From the NCBI GenBank assembly GCA_031370485.1, contig JANMQK010000055.1, positions 1 through 23,079 on the forward strand: a stretch of DNA of 23,079 nucleotides, in the 5' to 3' direction. The position numbers and the translations under genes are program-made. Below the pieces are notes generated by a model. The model searched no databases and had not been told where the DNA came from. It saw only the letters and a list, made by a program, of their open reading frames with translations. The stretch comes from JANMQK01 sp031370485. Lineage in GTDB: Bacteria > Acidobacteriota > Polarisedimenticolia > Gp22-AA2. Below are positions 9,812 to 17,140 of the stretch, piece by piece (position 1 is the first letter of the stretch; every line of letters starts with the position of its first letter).

Positions 9812-10288
9812 ATGACCGAGAAAGCGACGTTCGGGGCGGGCTGCTTCTGGGGGGTCGAGGAGACCTTCCGGGCAATCAAGGGGGTGACCGGGACCGCGGT
9901 GGGGTACATGGGCGGCACGCTCGCGAACCCGACATACGAAGATGTCTGCACGAACCGGACGGGACATGCCGAAGTCGTGCAGGTGGAGTACGACCCGGCG
10001 GTGGTCTCCTACGAGCGGCTCCTCCAGATATTCTGGGAGAACCACGATCCCACGACCCCGAACCGGCAGGGCTCCGACGTCGGCTCGCAATACAGGTCGG
10101 CGGTCTTCTTTCACTCCCCGGCCCAGGAGGCCGCCGCGAAGGCCGGCCGCGAGCAGCTCCAGGCCGGCGGCCGCTTCCCCCGTCCGATCGTGACCGAGAT
10201 CGTGCCTGCGGTCACGTTCTACAGGGGGGAGGAGTATCACCAGCGCTACCTCGAGAAGCGGGGTCAGTCCCACTGCTCGACGCACTGA
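9812..10288 (+). CDS. msrA: Peptide methionine-S-sulfoxide reductase MsrA
   Basis: This 158-residue protein reduces the S epimer of methionine sulfoxide, using thioredoxin as electron donor. The catalytic motif GCFWG has Cys11 followed by EETF, the HAEVVQVEYDP and FWENHDPTTPNRQGSDVGSQYRS blocks are complete, and YHQRYL lies near the end. Cys155 (SHCSTH) is the likely resolving cysteine. The length is normal for a minimal cytoplasmic MsrA. The start ATG 9812 has GGAGG at 9797-9801 with 10-base spacing; the long open frame upstream of it is the shadow of cstA. The gene follows cstA by 20 bases and converges on the amidohydrolase gene. The catalytic residue is an ordinary Cys codon here, not TGA. 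Confidence 0.96.
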   Translation: MTEKATFGAGCFWGVEETFRAIKGVTGTAVGYMGGTLANPTYEDVCTNRTGHAEVVQVEYDPAVVSYERLLQIFWENHDPTTPNRQGSDVGSQYRSAVFFHSPAQEAAAKAGREQLQAGGRFPRPIVTEIVPAVTFYRGEEYHQRYLEKRGQSHCSTH

Positions 10289-10315
10289 GGTCATAGACGG
10301 CAAGCGCCGCGGAAA

Positions 10316-12157
10316 TCACCGGGCGGCGCCCGGCCCGCTTACGGCGCGAAGCTCGCCGATGGCCCGCACTTCCCCGCCACGCACGACGAACCGCACTTTC
10401 CTCAGACTGGCGATGTCGGCCGCGGGGTCGGCGGCGACCACCAGCAGATCGGCAAGCATCCCATTGGCCACCGTCCCGATCTCGTCCAGCCGGCGCATGG
10501 CCAGCGCCCCGCCGCGCGTGGAGGCCACGAGCACTTCCATCGGCGTCATCCCGGCCGCCTGCATCGCCTCCATCTCGGCGTAGACCGCGGGGCCGTGCAG
10601 GGTCAGGGGATTCCCGGCATCCGTGCCCATCGCCACCGGGATGCCCGCCTTGAAGACTCGCAGGAGGTTTCCCGCCATGGTCTTCCGGCGCTCCGTTCCT
10701 GCGGCGAGACGCTTCTCCAGGGCCGCGCCGTCCACCTTGCCGGCGCCAAGGGCCGGCGTCTCCCCCACCCGCTTCAGCGTAAGGGCGTCGACGCAGCCGT
10801 TCGGGTCGTCGACCGCGGGCGCTTTCCCCGACACCGCCGACAGAAAGAGACGCTCGTAGCCGTCCGGAACGGTCAGCGTCGGGCAGTAGATCGTGCCGTT
10901 CTCTTTCGCCAGGCGCAGGAACTCGTCGTCCACCGGCCGGTCCCACACGCTGTGGACCAGCAGCCCGGCGCCGGCCGCGAGCGCCGCCTTCGCCTCCCGC
11001 AGTCCCGTGGCGTGGACGATGAGCGGGATCTTCCGACGCCGGGCCTCCTCGCCGGCCGCGCGGACGGCCTGTGACATCGCGCCGAAATCGCGCTTCTCGT
11101 CCGGGATGAACCAGACCTTGACCGCGTCGCTCCCATGACTGGCCAGGTAATGGACGCCGTCGCGCCCCGTTTTCTCGTCGGCAAGATAGATGAACTGCCG
11201 CTCGGCCGGGAGGTTCAGCCAGAAATCGAGGGTCGACAACAGCGGCCCCACCGCCGCGACGTGGGGAGCGAGCGTGTCACTTTCGGCGCGGTTGCGGCGC
11301 GACCAGGTCCAGGGATACCCCCCGACGTCGAACACCGCAGTCACCCCCGAGCAGAGATACGCGCGGAACCAGCGCTCCGGGTGCGCCCGCAGCCCCGCCT
11401 GGACCTCGTCGTAGGGATAACGGTCGCGCACGTCGAGCGCGTCGGGGCGGCCATCGGCCCAGCCGGTCTGCGAGAAATGGACGTGGGCGTCCACGAGCCC
11501 CGGCGTCACAAAGAGCCCCTTGAGATCCATGACGCCGACCCCCTCGGGAACCGGGCACTGGCCACGCGTCCCCGCGCACTCGACCTTGCCGGCCCGGAGG
11601 ATCACCACAGCGTCCTTCACCGGCTTGTCGCCCGTGCCGTCGACAAGGGTCGCCCCGACAAGGGCGCGGGGGGGCGGAGGGGTGCCGGGCGGCGCCTCGA
11701 AGGCGGTCGTCACCGCGATCCGCCAACCTGCATCGGTCTTCAGGAAGAAGCGCTCCGACAAGCCGGTATGCTCCTTGTCGCCGTACCGCACGCGGTACCT
11801 GTAGGTGCCGTACACCAGGCCGGGGCGCAGCGGCACCAGGCGCAGATCCTGTCCTTCGAACAGGTCCGGCCACTCCTCTCCCGCCTGCTTCAGGAAGTCG
11901 TCGTAACCCAGGACGGCCCCCTCCGGCCCGGTCCTCGCCAGCGTGGGAGCCTGTAAATAGCAGGCCAGGTAGGCGTCGCGGTCACGGTGCCTGATCGCGT
12001 CGAGATTGGCGTCGAAGAGCGCCCGCGCGGCGGCCAGGTCTGGAGATTCCGCGACCGCCGCCTCCGCAACACCGTCTCCCCCCAGGCCGCTCACCAGGGC
12101 GAGGGAGAGCGCCACCAGGATTGATGCCGTCACCACCTTCAGGATTCCGTCACGCAC
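10316..12157 (-). CDS. Exported NTF2-like/amidohydrolase fusion protein
   Basis: This 613-residue protein has a signal peptide at 1-34. Residues 40-155 form a SnoaL/NTF2-like cone fold (ALFDANLDAIRHRDRDAY, then WRIAVTTAFEAPP). Residues 165-605 form a complete amidohydrolase: HVH (His225, His227), Lys347 in AVKVW as the probable carboxylated lysine, His382, His402, and Asp513 in MGTDAG. This set matches the imidazolonepropionase/Xaa-Pro dipeptidase branch, which hydrolyses C-N bonds. The substrate is unknown; a periplasmic amide or peptide-like target is likely. The gene starts at GTG 12157 behind a good GGAGGAG and overlaps the stop of the alpha/beta hydrolase gene by 8 bases, so it is the third gene of an operon. 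The fusion of the two domains is unusual. I am sure of the domains and not of the chemistry. Confidence 0.88.
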   Translation of the reverse strand: MRDGILKVVTASILVALSLALVSGLGGDGVAEAAVAESPDLAAARALFDANLDAIRHRDRDAYLACYLQAPTLARTGPEGAVLGYDDFLKQAGEEWPDLFEGQDLRLVPLRPGLVYGTYRYRVRYGDKEHTGLSERFFLKTDAGWRIAVTTAFEAPPGTPPPPRALVGATLVDGTGDKPVKDAVVILRAGKVECAGTRGQCPVPEGVGVMDLKGLFVTPGLVDAHVHFSQTGWADGRPDALDVRDRYPYDEVQAGLRAHPERWFRAYLCSGVTAVFDVGGYPWTWSRRNRAESDTLAPHVAAVGPLLSTLDFWLNLPAERQFIYLADEKTGRDGVHYLASHGSDAVKVWFIPDEKRDFGAMSQAVRAAGEEARRRKIPLIVHATGLREAKAALAAGAGLLVHSVWDRPVDDEFLRLAKENGTIYCPTLTVPDGYERLFLSAVSGKAPAVDDPNGCVDALTLKRVGETPALGAGKVDGAALEKRLAAGTERRKTMAGNLLRVFKAGIPVAMGTDAGNPLTLHGPAVYAEMEAMQAAGMTPMEVLVASTRGGALAMRRLDEIGTVANGMLADLLVVAADPAADIASLRKVRFVVRGGEVRAIGELRAVSGPGAAR

Positions 12158-13238
12158 TATCTCCTCCCCGCGGCCCGGGCGCCGGCCGTTGCGACATTTC
12201 CTGCATGAAGGGAACGGCCTGGGACATCAGGCCGCGGTTGGTGGCAAGCAGCGTGTAGTGGCCCCGGTTGAGCCAGCAGAGTCGGGGGCGGCCCCAGGCG
12301 CTCCAGAGCCGGCGCACCGACTTCGGCAGCATGATGCGGTCGTAGCGTCCGGCGATCAGCAGGATGCGCTCCCTGGGCACGCGCGGCTTCAGCGACCCGG
12401 GCGAGATGATCTTCCAGGCCCGGGTCAGGCGGGCCCGATCGAGCATGCCGCAGGCTTTCAGATCCTCACGGAGGTTCTTTCCGAGCGAGGTATCCAGGAT
12501 GGGCGAGACCGGGGAGTCCCCCGAGCCGCCCAGGACGACGAAGGCCCAGTCGTCCCTGAGGGCCGCCATGATCCCCGCGAGATATCCTCCCAGCGAGTAG
12601 CCGAAGATTCCCACGGGGCCAAGTCCCTCGGCCCGCAGCCAGTCGGCGGCCGCGACCAGGTCGACGACCCCCTGGCGAAACGCCTCCACCGTCAGGACGA
12701 CGTCGGCCGAGACCACCCACTCGCCGCTGTAAGAGCCCCTGGGCGTGCGCTCGAAGTGGAGAGGGTGAAGGACGAAGGCCACCGAGAAGCCGGCTTTCAA
12801 GAGAGGGCGGACATAGAGGTGCTCGATCGTCCCGATGGAGCGGTGCGCCCAGCCGTGGCTGATCATGACGACCGGGGAGGCGCCGCCTCCCGGCCGGCGG
12901 TACAGGCGCCCGACTGCGACATTCGTCTCGGGGAAGCGCAGCGGGTGAAGCGTCGGGAAGGTGAATCTCGTGACCTCGGCGCCGCCGACCCGCCCGACGA
13001 CCTTCTGTTCGACGGCGGGCAGCGTGCCTCCGTTGCGGTAGAAAAGCGCCGGGTCCCTGAAGTAGGCCGGATCGTCCAGCGACTGCCAGGCCTCCCCTTC
13101 CGTCGCCAGGATACGGCCGCGCGCGAAGGTGATCTTGTGCCAGATGCGATAGCTGTCGAGAGAGCCGTGCAGGGCCCGGACGACCCTGGCCGGGCGGACG
13201 CGGGGCGGGGGCATCGGCGGGCGCGAAACCAGGGTCAT
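12150..13238 (-). CDS. Alpha/beta hydrolase, ABHD18-like
   Basis: This 362-residue protein has no signal peptide. The core alpha/beta fold runs from about 122 (PVVMISHGW, the oxyanion strand) to the end. The nucleophile elbow is GYSLG with Ser215, the acid is Asp300 (GRYDRIM) and the base is His327 (NRGHYT), so a full triad can be seen. The layout of the N-terminal 110 residues and the HGWAHRS...RPLLKAGFSV stretch recalls the eukaryote-like ABHD18 (DUF2048) esterase family; that match is from memory. The substrate is unknown. The start ATG 13238 overlaps the radical SAM stop in an ATGA, and its end overlaps the next gene by 8 bases. The three-gene coupling suggests a shared pathway. Confidence 0.85.
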   Translation of the reverse strand: MTLVSRPPMPPPRVRPARVVRALHGSLDSYRIWHKITFARGRILATEGEAWQSLDDPAYFRDPALFYRNGGTLPAVEQKVVGRVGGAEVTRFTFPTLHPLRFPETNVAVGRLYRRPGGGASPVVMISHGWAHRSIGTIEHLYVRPLLKAGFSVAFVLHPLHFERTPRGSYSGEWVVSADVVLTVEAFRQGVVDLVAAADWLRAEGLGPVGIFGYSLGGYLAGIMAALRDDWAFVVLGGSGDSPVSPILDTSLGKNLREDLKACGMLDRARLTRAWKIISPGSLKPRVPRERILLIAGRYDRIMLPKSVRRLWSAWGRPRLCWLNRGHYTLLATNRGLMSQAVPFMQEMSQRPAPGPRGGDSA

Positions 13239-14143
13239 CGCTTCGCCTGGGAAAGTCGCTCGCTGTAGTAGGTCTCGACCGGTGTCGCCGGCAGGCGCCG
13301 CCGCACCTCCGCCGCCAGAAGGTCCACTTCGTCGTCCGACAGCGGGGTCACATACGCCTCGGCGGGCCGGCGCGCGACGGTGTAAACCTGGATCAGGCTG
13401 ACCTGCCCACCCCCCTCGAGGATTTCGCGCACGCGATCGCAGAACGCGGCGATCTCAGACGGCGGGGGCCCTTCGCCCCGCACCTTCATGAACAGGCTCT
13501 GCAGCACGACCGGGCGGACCCGTGCCGCCTCGAGGATGTTGCGCAGGACCTTCTTGAAGGGGATGGTGGTCCGATCGATCAGGGCGTAGTACTCCTCCGT
13601 CCCGGCATCGAGCTTCAGCCAGAGCTCGCCGTGATTCTCATCGAGCAGGCGCAGCGCCTCCTTGACCCTGGCGCGGTCGATCAGGGTCGCGTTGGTCAAA
13701 AGCACGATTCTGAGATCGGCGAACCCCGTTTCCTTCTTTATACGCACCGTCTGCTCCACCACCCCCGGGAAGTTCGGATAGGACGGCGGCTCGCCGTCCC
13801 CGGCGAAGGTGATGTCGCGCACGACACGGAACTCTTCCTTGACCTCCTTGAACTCGGGCCGCTCGAACAGGGAGCCGCTTTTCGCCTCAACCAGCATGGC
13901 GCGCAGTTCGTCATAGAGGCGCGGCTCGTCCACCTCGCGCACCTCGGGGGGGGTCGTCCGGTCCACCTGGCAGTAGATGCAGTCGAAGTTGCAGACCTTG
14001 TCGGGGTTCAGGTTGATGCCGATCGAAATCCCCCGGGCCCGCCGCGACAGCACCGGGTAGACGTACAGGTTCCCGCCGTAGGCGCGCGCATGGCGCTGCA
14101 CCGACACGGCGGGGGCGCCGGGGGGAAGGCTGTCGTTCTTCAT
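13235..14143 (-). CDS. Radical SAM protein, COG0731-like
   Basis: This 302-residue protein carries CNFDCIYC (Cys51, Cys55, Cys58), the CxxxCxxC motif that binds the radical SAM [4Fe-4S] cluster. Just before it is SIGINLNPDKV, and the rest is a standard partial TIM barrel (FAGDGEPPSYPNFPGVV, then LLTNATL, LWLKLDAGTEEYY). The order resembles COG0731, whose archaeal and eukaryotic members make tRNA wyosine; bacterial members have no established substrate. It should be cytoplasmic and need an electron donor. I set the start at ATG 14143, not at the longer open frame, because a perfect TATAAT ends six bases upstream and the frame beyond is antisense to mutY. It is the first gene of a three-gene operon. 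QueE is an alternative, but the size and motifs do not fit. Confidence 0.85.
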   Translation of the reverse strand: MKNDSLPPGAPAVSVQRHARAYGGNLYVYPVLSRRARGISIGINLNPDKVCNFDCIYCQVDRTTPPEVREVDEPRLYDELRAMLVEAKSGSLFERPEFKEVKEEFRVVRDITFAGDGEPPSYPNFPGVVEQTVRIKKETGFADLRIVLLTNATLIDRARVKEALRLLDENHGELWLKLDAGTEEYYALIDRTTIPFKKVLRNILEAARVRPVVLQSLFMKVRGEGPPPSEIAAFCDRVREILEGGGQVSLIQVYTVARRPAEAYVTPLSDDEVDLLAAEVRRRLPATPVETYYSERLSQAKR

Positions 14144-14149
14144 CGCGAC

Positions 14150-14157
14150 ATTATAAT
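14150..14157. promoter_or_regulatory. Shared palindromic -10 for divergent genes
   Basis: ATTATAAT is a perfect palindrome, so both strands read TATAAT. It ends six bases before the minus-strand ATG (14143) and seven before the mutY ATG (14165). Both mRNAs would then lack a leader. No -35 of note is seen on either side, and the whole gap between the two start codons is 21 bases. Confidence 0.6.
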
Positions 14158-14164
14158 CGGCCCC

Positions 14165-15235
14165 ATGCGCACCACGGTCGTGGCACCCGGCCTGACCCGT
14201 TCCCTTCTCCTGTGGTACCGGCGCCACCGGCGCGACCTGCCGTGGAGAGGGACCAACAACCCCTACCGGATCTGGATCTCCGAGGTGATGCTGCAGCAGA
14301 CGACAGTGAAGACCGTCATCCCCTATTACCGGAAATTCCTGGCCCGCTTCCCGACACTGCGCTCCCTGGCGCGCGCACCGCTGGACGACGTCCTCGGGGC
14401 CTGGTCGGGACTCGGCTACTACCGCCGCGCGCGCCAATTGCACGCGGCCGCCCGCCTCATCCTGGAAACGCATCGCGGCAGGTTTCCCCGCGACCCCGAT
14501 GCGGTGCGCGCCCTGCCGGGGGTCGGGCGCTACACCGCCGGCGCCGTGCTCAGCATCGCCTTCGGCCTGAAAGAGCCGGTCCTCGACGGGAACGTCGCGC
14601 GGGTCCTGTCGCGGCTGTTCCTGCTGCGGGGGGACCCGCGAAGCGGCCCGAACGCGAAGCGGCTCTGGGCGATCGCCCGCTCGCTGGTCGAATCGACGGC
14701 GGCGCCGGGCGATCTCAACCAGGCACTGATGGAGCTGGGCGCCCTGATCTGCGCGCCGGCGGCGCCCGAATGTACCGCCTGCCCCGTGGCGCGCCGCTGC
14801 GCCGCCCGGGCCGCCGGCGTCCAGGAATCGATTCCGGCGCGCCGCCGCTTGCGTGATCCGGTGAGCGTGCATTCGTCCGTGGCCCTGGTCGAGCGGCGGG
14901 GCAGGTACCTGATGCGGCGCCGGGGCGGGAGCGGCCTCATGGACGGCCTGTGGGAGTTCCCGTCGCTCGATCCCATGGACGGCCGAGGGGTCCGGGTCCT
15001 TTCCCTGGGACGCGTGGCGGATCTACGGCACTCGATCACCTACCGCCGCCTGCGCGTCGAGGTCCACAGGGCGCGCCTCGTCTCGGAGCCGCGCCCGCGC
15101 GATGGCTACCGCTGGGTGACGCCGGCGCAGGCGCGCCGGCTGCCGGCCTCCTCCCTGGTGCGGAAAGTCCTCGATGCCGCTTGCATTGGCGGCCGCGCGG
15201 TTGGCGGCCGCGCGTGTGGCGGCGGTGCGGTTTGA
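14165..15235 (+). CDS. mutY: A/G-specific adenine DNA glycosylase MutY
   Basis: This 356-residue enzyme removes A opposite 8-oxoguanine in base-excision repair. Glu40 in SEVMLQQT is the general acid, the helix-hairpin-helix LPGVGRYTAGA is at 117-126, and Asp141 (VLDGNV) is the catalytic aspartate. The iron-sulfur loop is complete, with Cys196, Cys203, Cys206 and Cys212 in C-x6-C-x2-C-x5-C. The C-terminal NUDIX-like domain (232-340, with GLWEFPSLDP) contacts 8-oxoG. I place the start at ATG 14165 because the family begins here and a TATAAT lies just before it; the upstream extension is antisense to the neighbour. The last 15 residues are Gly/Arg/Ala-rich, from a short tandem repeat. The enzyme is complete. 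Confidence 0.94.
   Translation: MRTTVVAPGLTRSLLLWYRRHRRDLPWRGTNNPYRIWISEVMLQQTTVKTVIPYYRKFLARFPTLRSLARAPLDDVLGAWSGLGYYRRARQLHAAARLILETHRGRFPRDPDAVRALPGVGRYTAGAVLSIAFGLKEPVLDGNVARVLSRLFLLRGDPRSGPNAKRLWAIARSLVESTAAPGDLNQALMELGALICAPAAPECTACPVARRCAARAAGVQESIPARRRLRDPVSVHSSVALVERRGRYLMRRRGGSGLMDGLWEFPSLDPMDGRGVRVLSLGRVADLRHSITYRRLRVEVHRARLVSEPRPRDGYRWVTPAQARRLPASSLVRKVLDAACIGGRAVGGRACGGGAV
15186..15214. repeat. 15-base in-frame tandem duplication at the 3' end of mutY
   Basis: A 15-base unit beginning TTGGCGGCCGCGCGG at 15186-15200 is followed directly by a second copy (15201-15214, matching for 14 bases). It spans five codons, so it preserves the mutY frame and only lengthens the Gly/Arg-rich tail. 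It looks like slippage in a GC-rich run. Confidence 0.8.
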
Positions 15236-15261
15236 CGCCCCTTCCGGGCTTGTGTTAGCGT
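15232..15261 (+). promoter_or_regulatory. queD promoter overlapping the mutY stop
   Basis: TTGACG (15232-15237) is a good -35. After an 18-base spacer, TAGCGT (15256-15261) is the -10, with an upstream TGT making it extended. The -35 includes the mutY stop codon TGA (15233-15235). The start site would be near 15268, leaving about five bases of leader before the queD ATG. It shows queD is transcribed on its own. Confidence 0.6.
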
Positions 15262-15272
15262 TCGGTTCCTCC

Positions 15273-15683
15273 ATGTACAGGGTCACCGAGATCGTCCATT
15301 TCTGTTACGGCCACCGCCTTCTCCACTACCAGGGGAAGTGCTCGCGGCTGCACGGGCACAACGGCAAGGTCGAGATAGTCCTCGCCTCGCCGTCGCTCGA
15401 CGCGCAGTCGATGGTCGCCGATTTCTCGGATATCAACCGCGTCGTCCAGGGCTGGATCGACGAGAACCTCGACCACAAGCTGCTGCTTCACAAGGACGAC
15501 CCCCTGGCGAAGGTGCTGCAGAGCCACGACGAGCCGGTGTTTCTCATGGACGCGGATCCGACGGCTGAGGCGATCGCCCGGTTGATCTATGACCACGCGG
15601 CCTCGCAGGGGCTCAAGGTTTCAGAGGTCCGGCTGTGGGAAACCGATTCCTCGGTCGCCGCCTACTCTCCCGCCCCGCGTTGA
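15273..15683 (+). CDS. queD: 6-carboxytetrahydropterin synthase QueD family
   Basis: This 136-residue enzyme converts dihydroneopterin triphosphate to 6-carboxytetrahydropterin, the first committed step to preQ0 and queuosine. Zinc ligands are His14 (CYGHRL), His27 and His29 (HGH). Cys23, four residues before the HGH, is the catalytic cysteine, and Asp67-His68 (NLDHKL) and Glu123 complete the active site. These match the PTPS/QueD pattern of about 120-140 residues. I chose ATG 15273 over the longer open frame because a promoter lies immediately upstream and the family starts at MYRVTE. It is unusually divergent in the first motif (FCYGH where FSAAH is common), so a related pterin synthase is possible. 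A queC-like gene lies 0.7 kb away on the other strand. Confidence 0.88.
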   Translation: MYRVTEIVHFCYGHRLLHYQGKCSRLHGHNGKVEIVLASPSLDAQSMVADFSDINRVVQGWIDENLDHKLLLHKDDPLAKVLQSHDEPVFLMDADPTAEAIARLIYDHAASQGLKVSEVRLWETDSSVAAYSPAPR

Positions 15684-15705
15684 CGACGTCGGGCCTCGCC
15701 TACCC

Positions 15706-16473
15706 TTGAATCCCCTACCCGCCGCCTTCGCAGGGATCAATGCCCGCTTCCACCTGGCGGGTATCTACACGCTGTCAGCGCTGGTCCTGCAGCTTGCCCA
15801 GAGGGGCAATCTGGAAGACCCGGCCTACGCCGGGTTCCTCGCGGCGGGGCTCGTGCTCTTCTATGCCTGTGTCTTCGGAGTGCTGGGTCTTGTGTACCAG
15901 GAGGCCTCGGACACCCAGCCGCGCATCCATGTCATGCGCTGGGCCGGCATGATCTTTCTTCCGATGCTCTGGCTTTCGTTCAAGATCGTCGTCCTGGTCT
16001 ACGGCCTGCTCGCGTTCGCCGCGTACGGGTATCACTCCGTGGCATCGGTCGAGACGCCGTTCGAGCCCTGGCTGACGACGGTGATGTTCTGGACCGAGCC
16101 GTTCGTGGGACTGGCGGTGCAGGTGCTGGCGCTCTACAGCATGCCGATCTGCATCCGGGCGCGCGAGAAGGGGCGGCGCCGGGCCCCGATCCGCGAGGGG
16201 ATGGGGCTGTTCCCGGCCGCTCCCGTCGCCTCCCGCTGGCTGCTGCTTCTCCTGCTTGTGATCGCCGCGCTAGGGGCGGGGCTCAGCTACACGCGGGGAC
16301 CCTCCGCGAAGGACGCGCCCCCCGACGTCGCGGACGCACTGGTGCTCTTCGCGACCTCCTACCTGGGTCTCGTCGCGTTCTTCGGCGCCACGCGGGTCAT
16401 GCTCCAGGTCGAGCGCGACCGCGAGGGCGCCGGGGCAACCGCCCCCTCGCCCCCCGCGGGGCCTCCGGCGTAA
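15706..16473 (+). CDS. Multi-pass membrane protein of unknown function
   Basis: I do not recognise this family. From TTG 15706 the product has 255 residues and about six hydrophobic segments: 14-30, 41-63, 81-105, 120-148, a short one near 168-190, and the last near 210-235. A short Arg/Lys-rich loop (EKGRRR) follows segment four, as expected for a cytoplasmic loop. The C-terminal tail is Gly/Ala/Pro-rich. The start is doubtful: the open frame runs back into queD, no ATG precedes the first segment, and TTG 15706 lacks a clear Shine-Dalgarno, so 22 bases after queD is the most economical choice. The last 115 bases overlap the 3' end of the queC-like gene on the opposite strand. It lies between two deazaguanine genes, but nothing links it to their pathway. 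Confidence 0.6.
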   Translation: MNPLPAAFAGINARFHLAGIYTLSALVLQLAQRGNLEDPAYAGFLAAGLVLFYACVFGVLGLVYQEASDTQPRIHVMRWAGMIFLPMLWLSFKIVVLVYGLLAFAAYGYHSVASVETPFEPWLTTVMFWTEPFVGLAVQVLALYSMPICIRAREKGRRRAPIREGMGLFPAAPVASRWLLLLLLVIAALGAGLSYTRGPSAKDAPPDVADALVLFATSYLGLVAFFGATRVMLQVERDREGAGATAPSPPAGPPA

Positions 16474-17090
16474 ACGGTCCTGTCGGGCACGCCCGCCCGC
16501 CGGAACGATTCGAACCTCTCCCAGCACTTGGCGCAGTCACCGCAGTGCCTGGCGCGCACCGGGCTGAGGCAGGAGAGCGTGTGCCGAAGCGGCAGGTCGC
16601 GGCCCCGTCTTATGACCTGGTGCTTCTTCAGCAGCCGGTAGGGAGTGCGGATGCGCAGCGGCCAGGCAAGGCCCTGCGCCAGAGCCCGCTCGATCGACTT
16701 GAAAAAGGACGGGGTGCCGTCGGGGAAGGGGTTGGCGCTAAGGATCCCGGACAGAAGCACCGGTATGCGCCGCAGCGCGCAGAAGGTCGCGGCCTTCCCC
16801 AGGAGGGCGATGTTCCGTCCGGGGATGTATACCGAGGCGTCGCCGTCATGGTAGCCGGGCGAGCCCTTGCCGGTCGTGCTCCAGTGGCCGGCGTAAAGAT
16901 CCGCTACCGGCACGTCGATGCGGACGAGGGGCAGAAGCCGCGGCGAGCGGATGGCCCGGAGGAACCGCCGCAGGTACGCCAGCTCGTCTTTTTCCCAGAG
17001 AAGCCCACCCCGGACATAGAGAGGCTGGACAGTGCGGAACGTTCGAAGCGACTCGGCCAGAAGCACGCCCGAGTCGAGTCCGCCGCTCAC
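16359..17090 (-). CDS. queC: 7-cyano-7-deazaguanine synthase QueC-like (start uncertain)
   Basis: This ATP-dependent enzyme makes preQ0 from carboxydeazaguanine. The PP-loop SGGLDSG is at the start, PGRN at 90-93 and NPFPDGTPSFF at 120-130. The zinc site is Cys174, Cys183, Cys186 and Cys189 in exact C-x8-C-x2-C-x2-C spacing, followed by ERFESFRRAGVPD, close to QueC. I give GTG 17090 because it is the only usual start codon near the motif, but this removes the beta strand (ACVLV) that must precede the PP-loop. The frame stays open to 17235 with no ATG, GTG or TTG; CTG 17144 or ATC 17141, overlapping the ferredoxin stop, are candidates. The 38-residue tail beyond 203 is Gly/Pro/Arg-rich and overlaps the membrane protein gene on the other strand. 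Translational coupling to the ferredoxin is likely. Confidence 0.82.
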   Translation of the reverse strand: MSGGLDSGVLLAESLRTFRTVQPLYVRGGLLWEKDELAYLRRFLRAIRSPRLLPLVRIDVPVADLYAGHWSTTGKGSPGYHDGDASVYIPGRNIALLGKAATFCALRRIPVLLSGILSANPFPDGTPSFFKSIERALAQGLAWPLRIRTPYRLLKKHQVIRRGRDLPLRHTLSCLSPVRARHCGDCAKCWERFESFRRAGVPDRTVYAGGPAGGEGAVAPAPSRSRSTWSMTRVAPKNATRPR

Positions 17091-17140
17091 CAGGACGCAC
17101 GCGGCGCGGCCCCGTGGAGGACGCCGTTCCGCGGTCGCGA

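Noticed and set aside
9842..9844. Selenocysteine at the MsrA active site
   Set aside because: The catalytic codon in GCFWG is an ordinary Cys codon (TGC).
13631..14164. Upstream extension of the mutY frame
   Set aside because: It lies antisense to the radical SAM gene; MutY begins at 14165 by family length, with a -10 next to it.
14144..14872. Upstream extension of the radical SAM frame
   Set aside because: It is antisense to mutY and Arg/Gln-rich. The gene begins at 14143.
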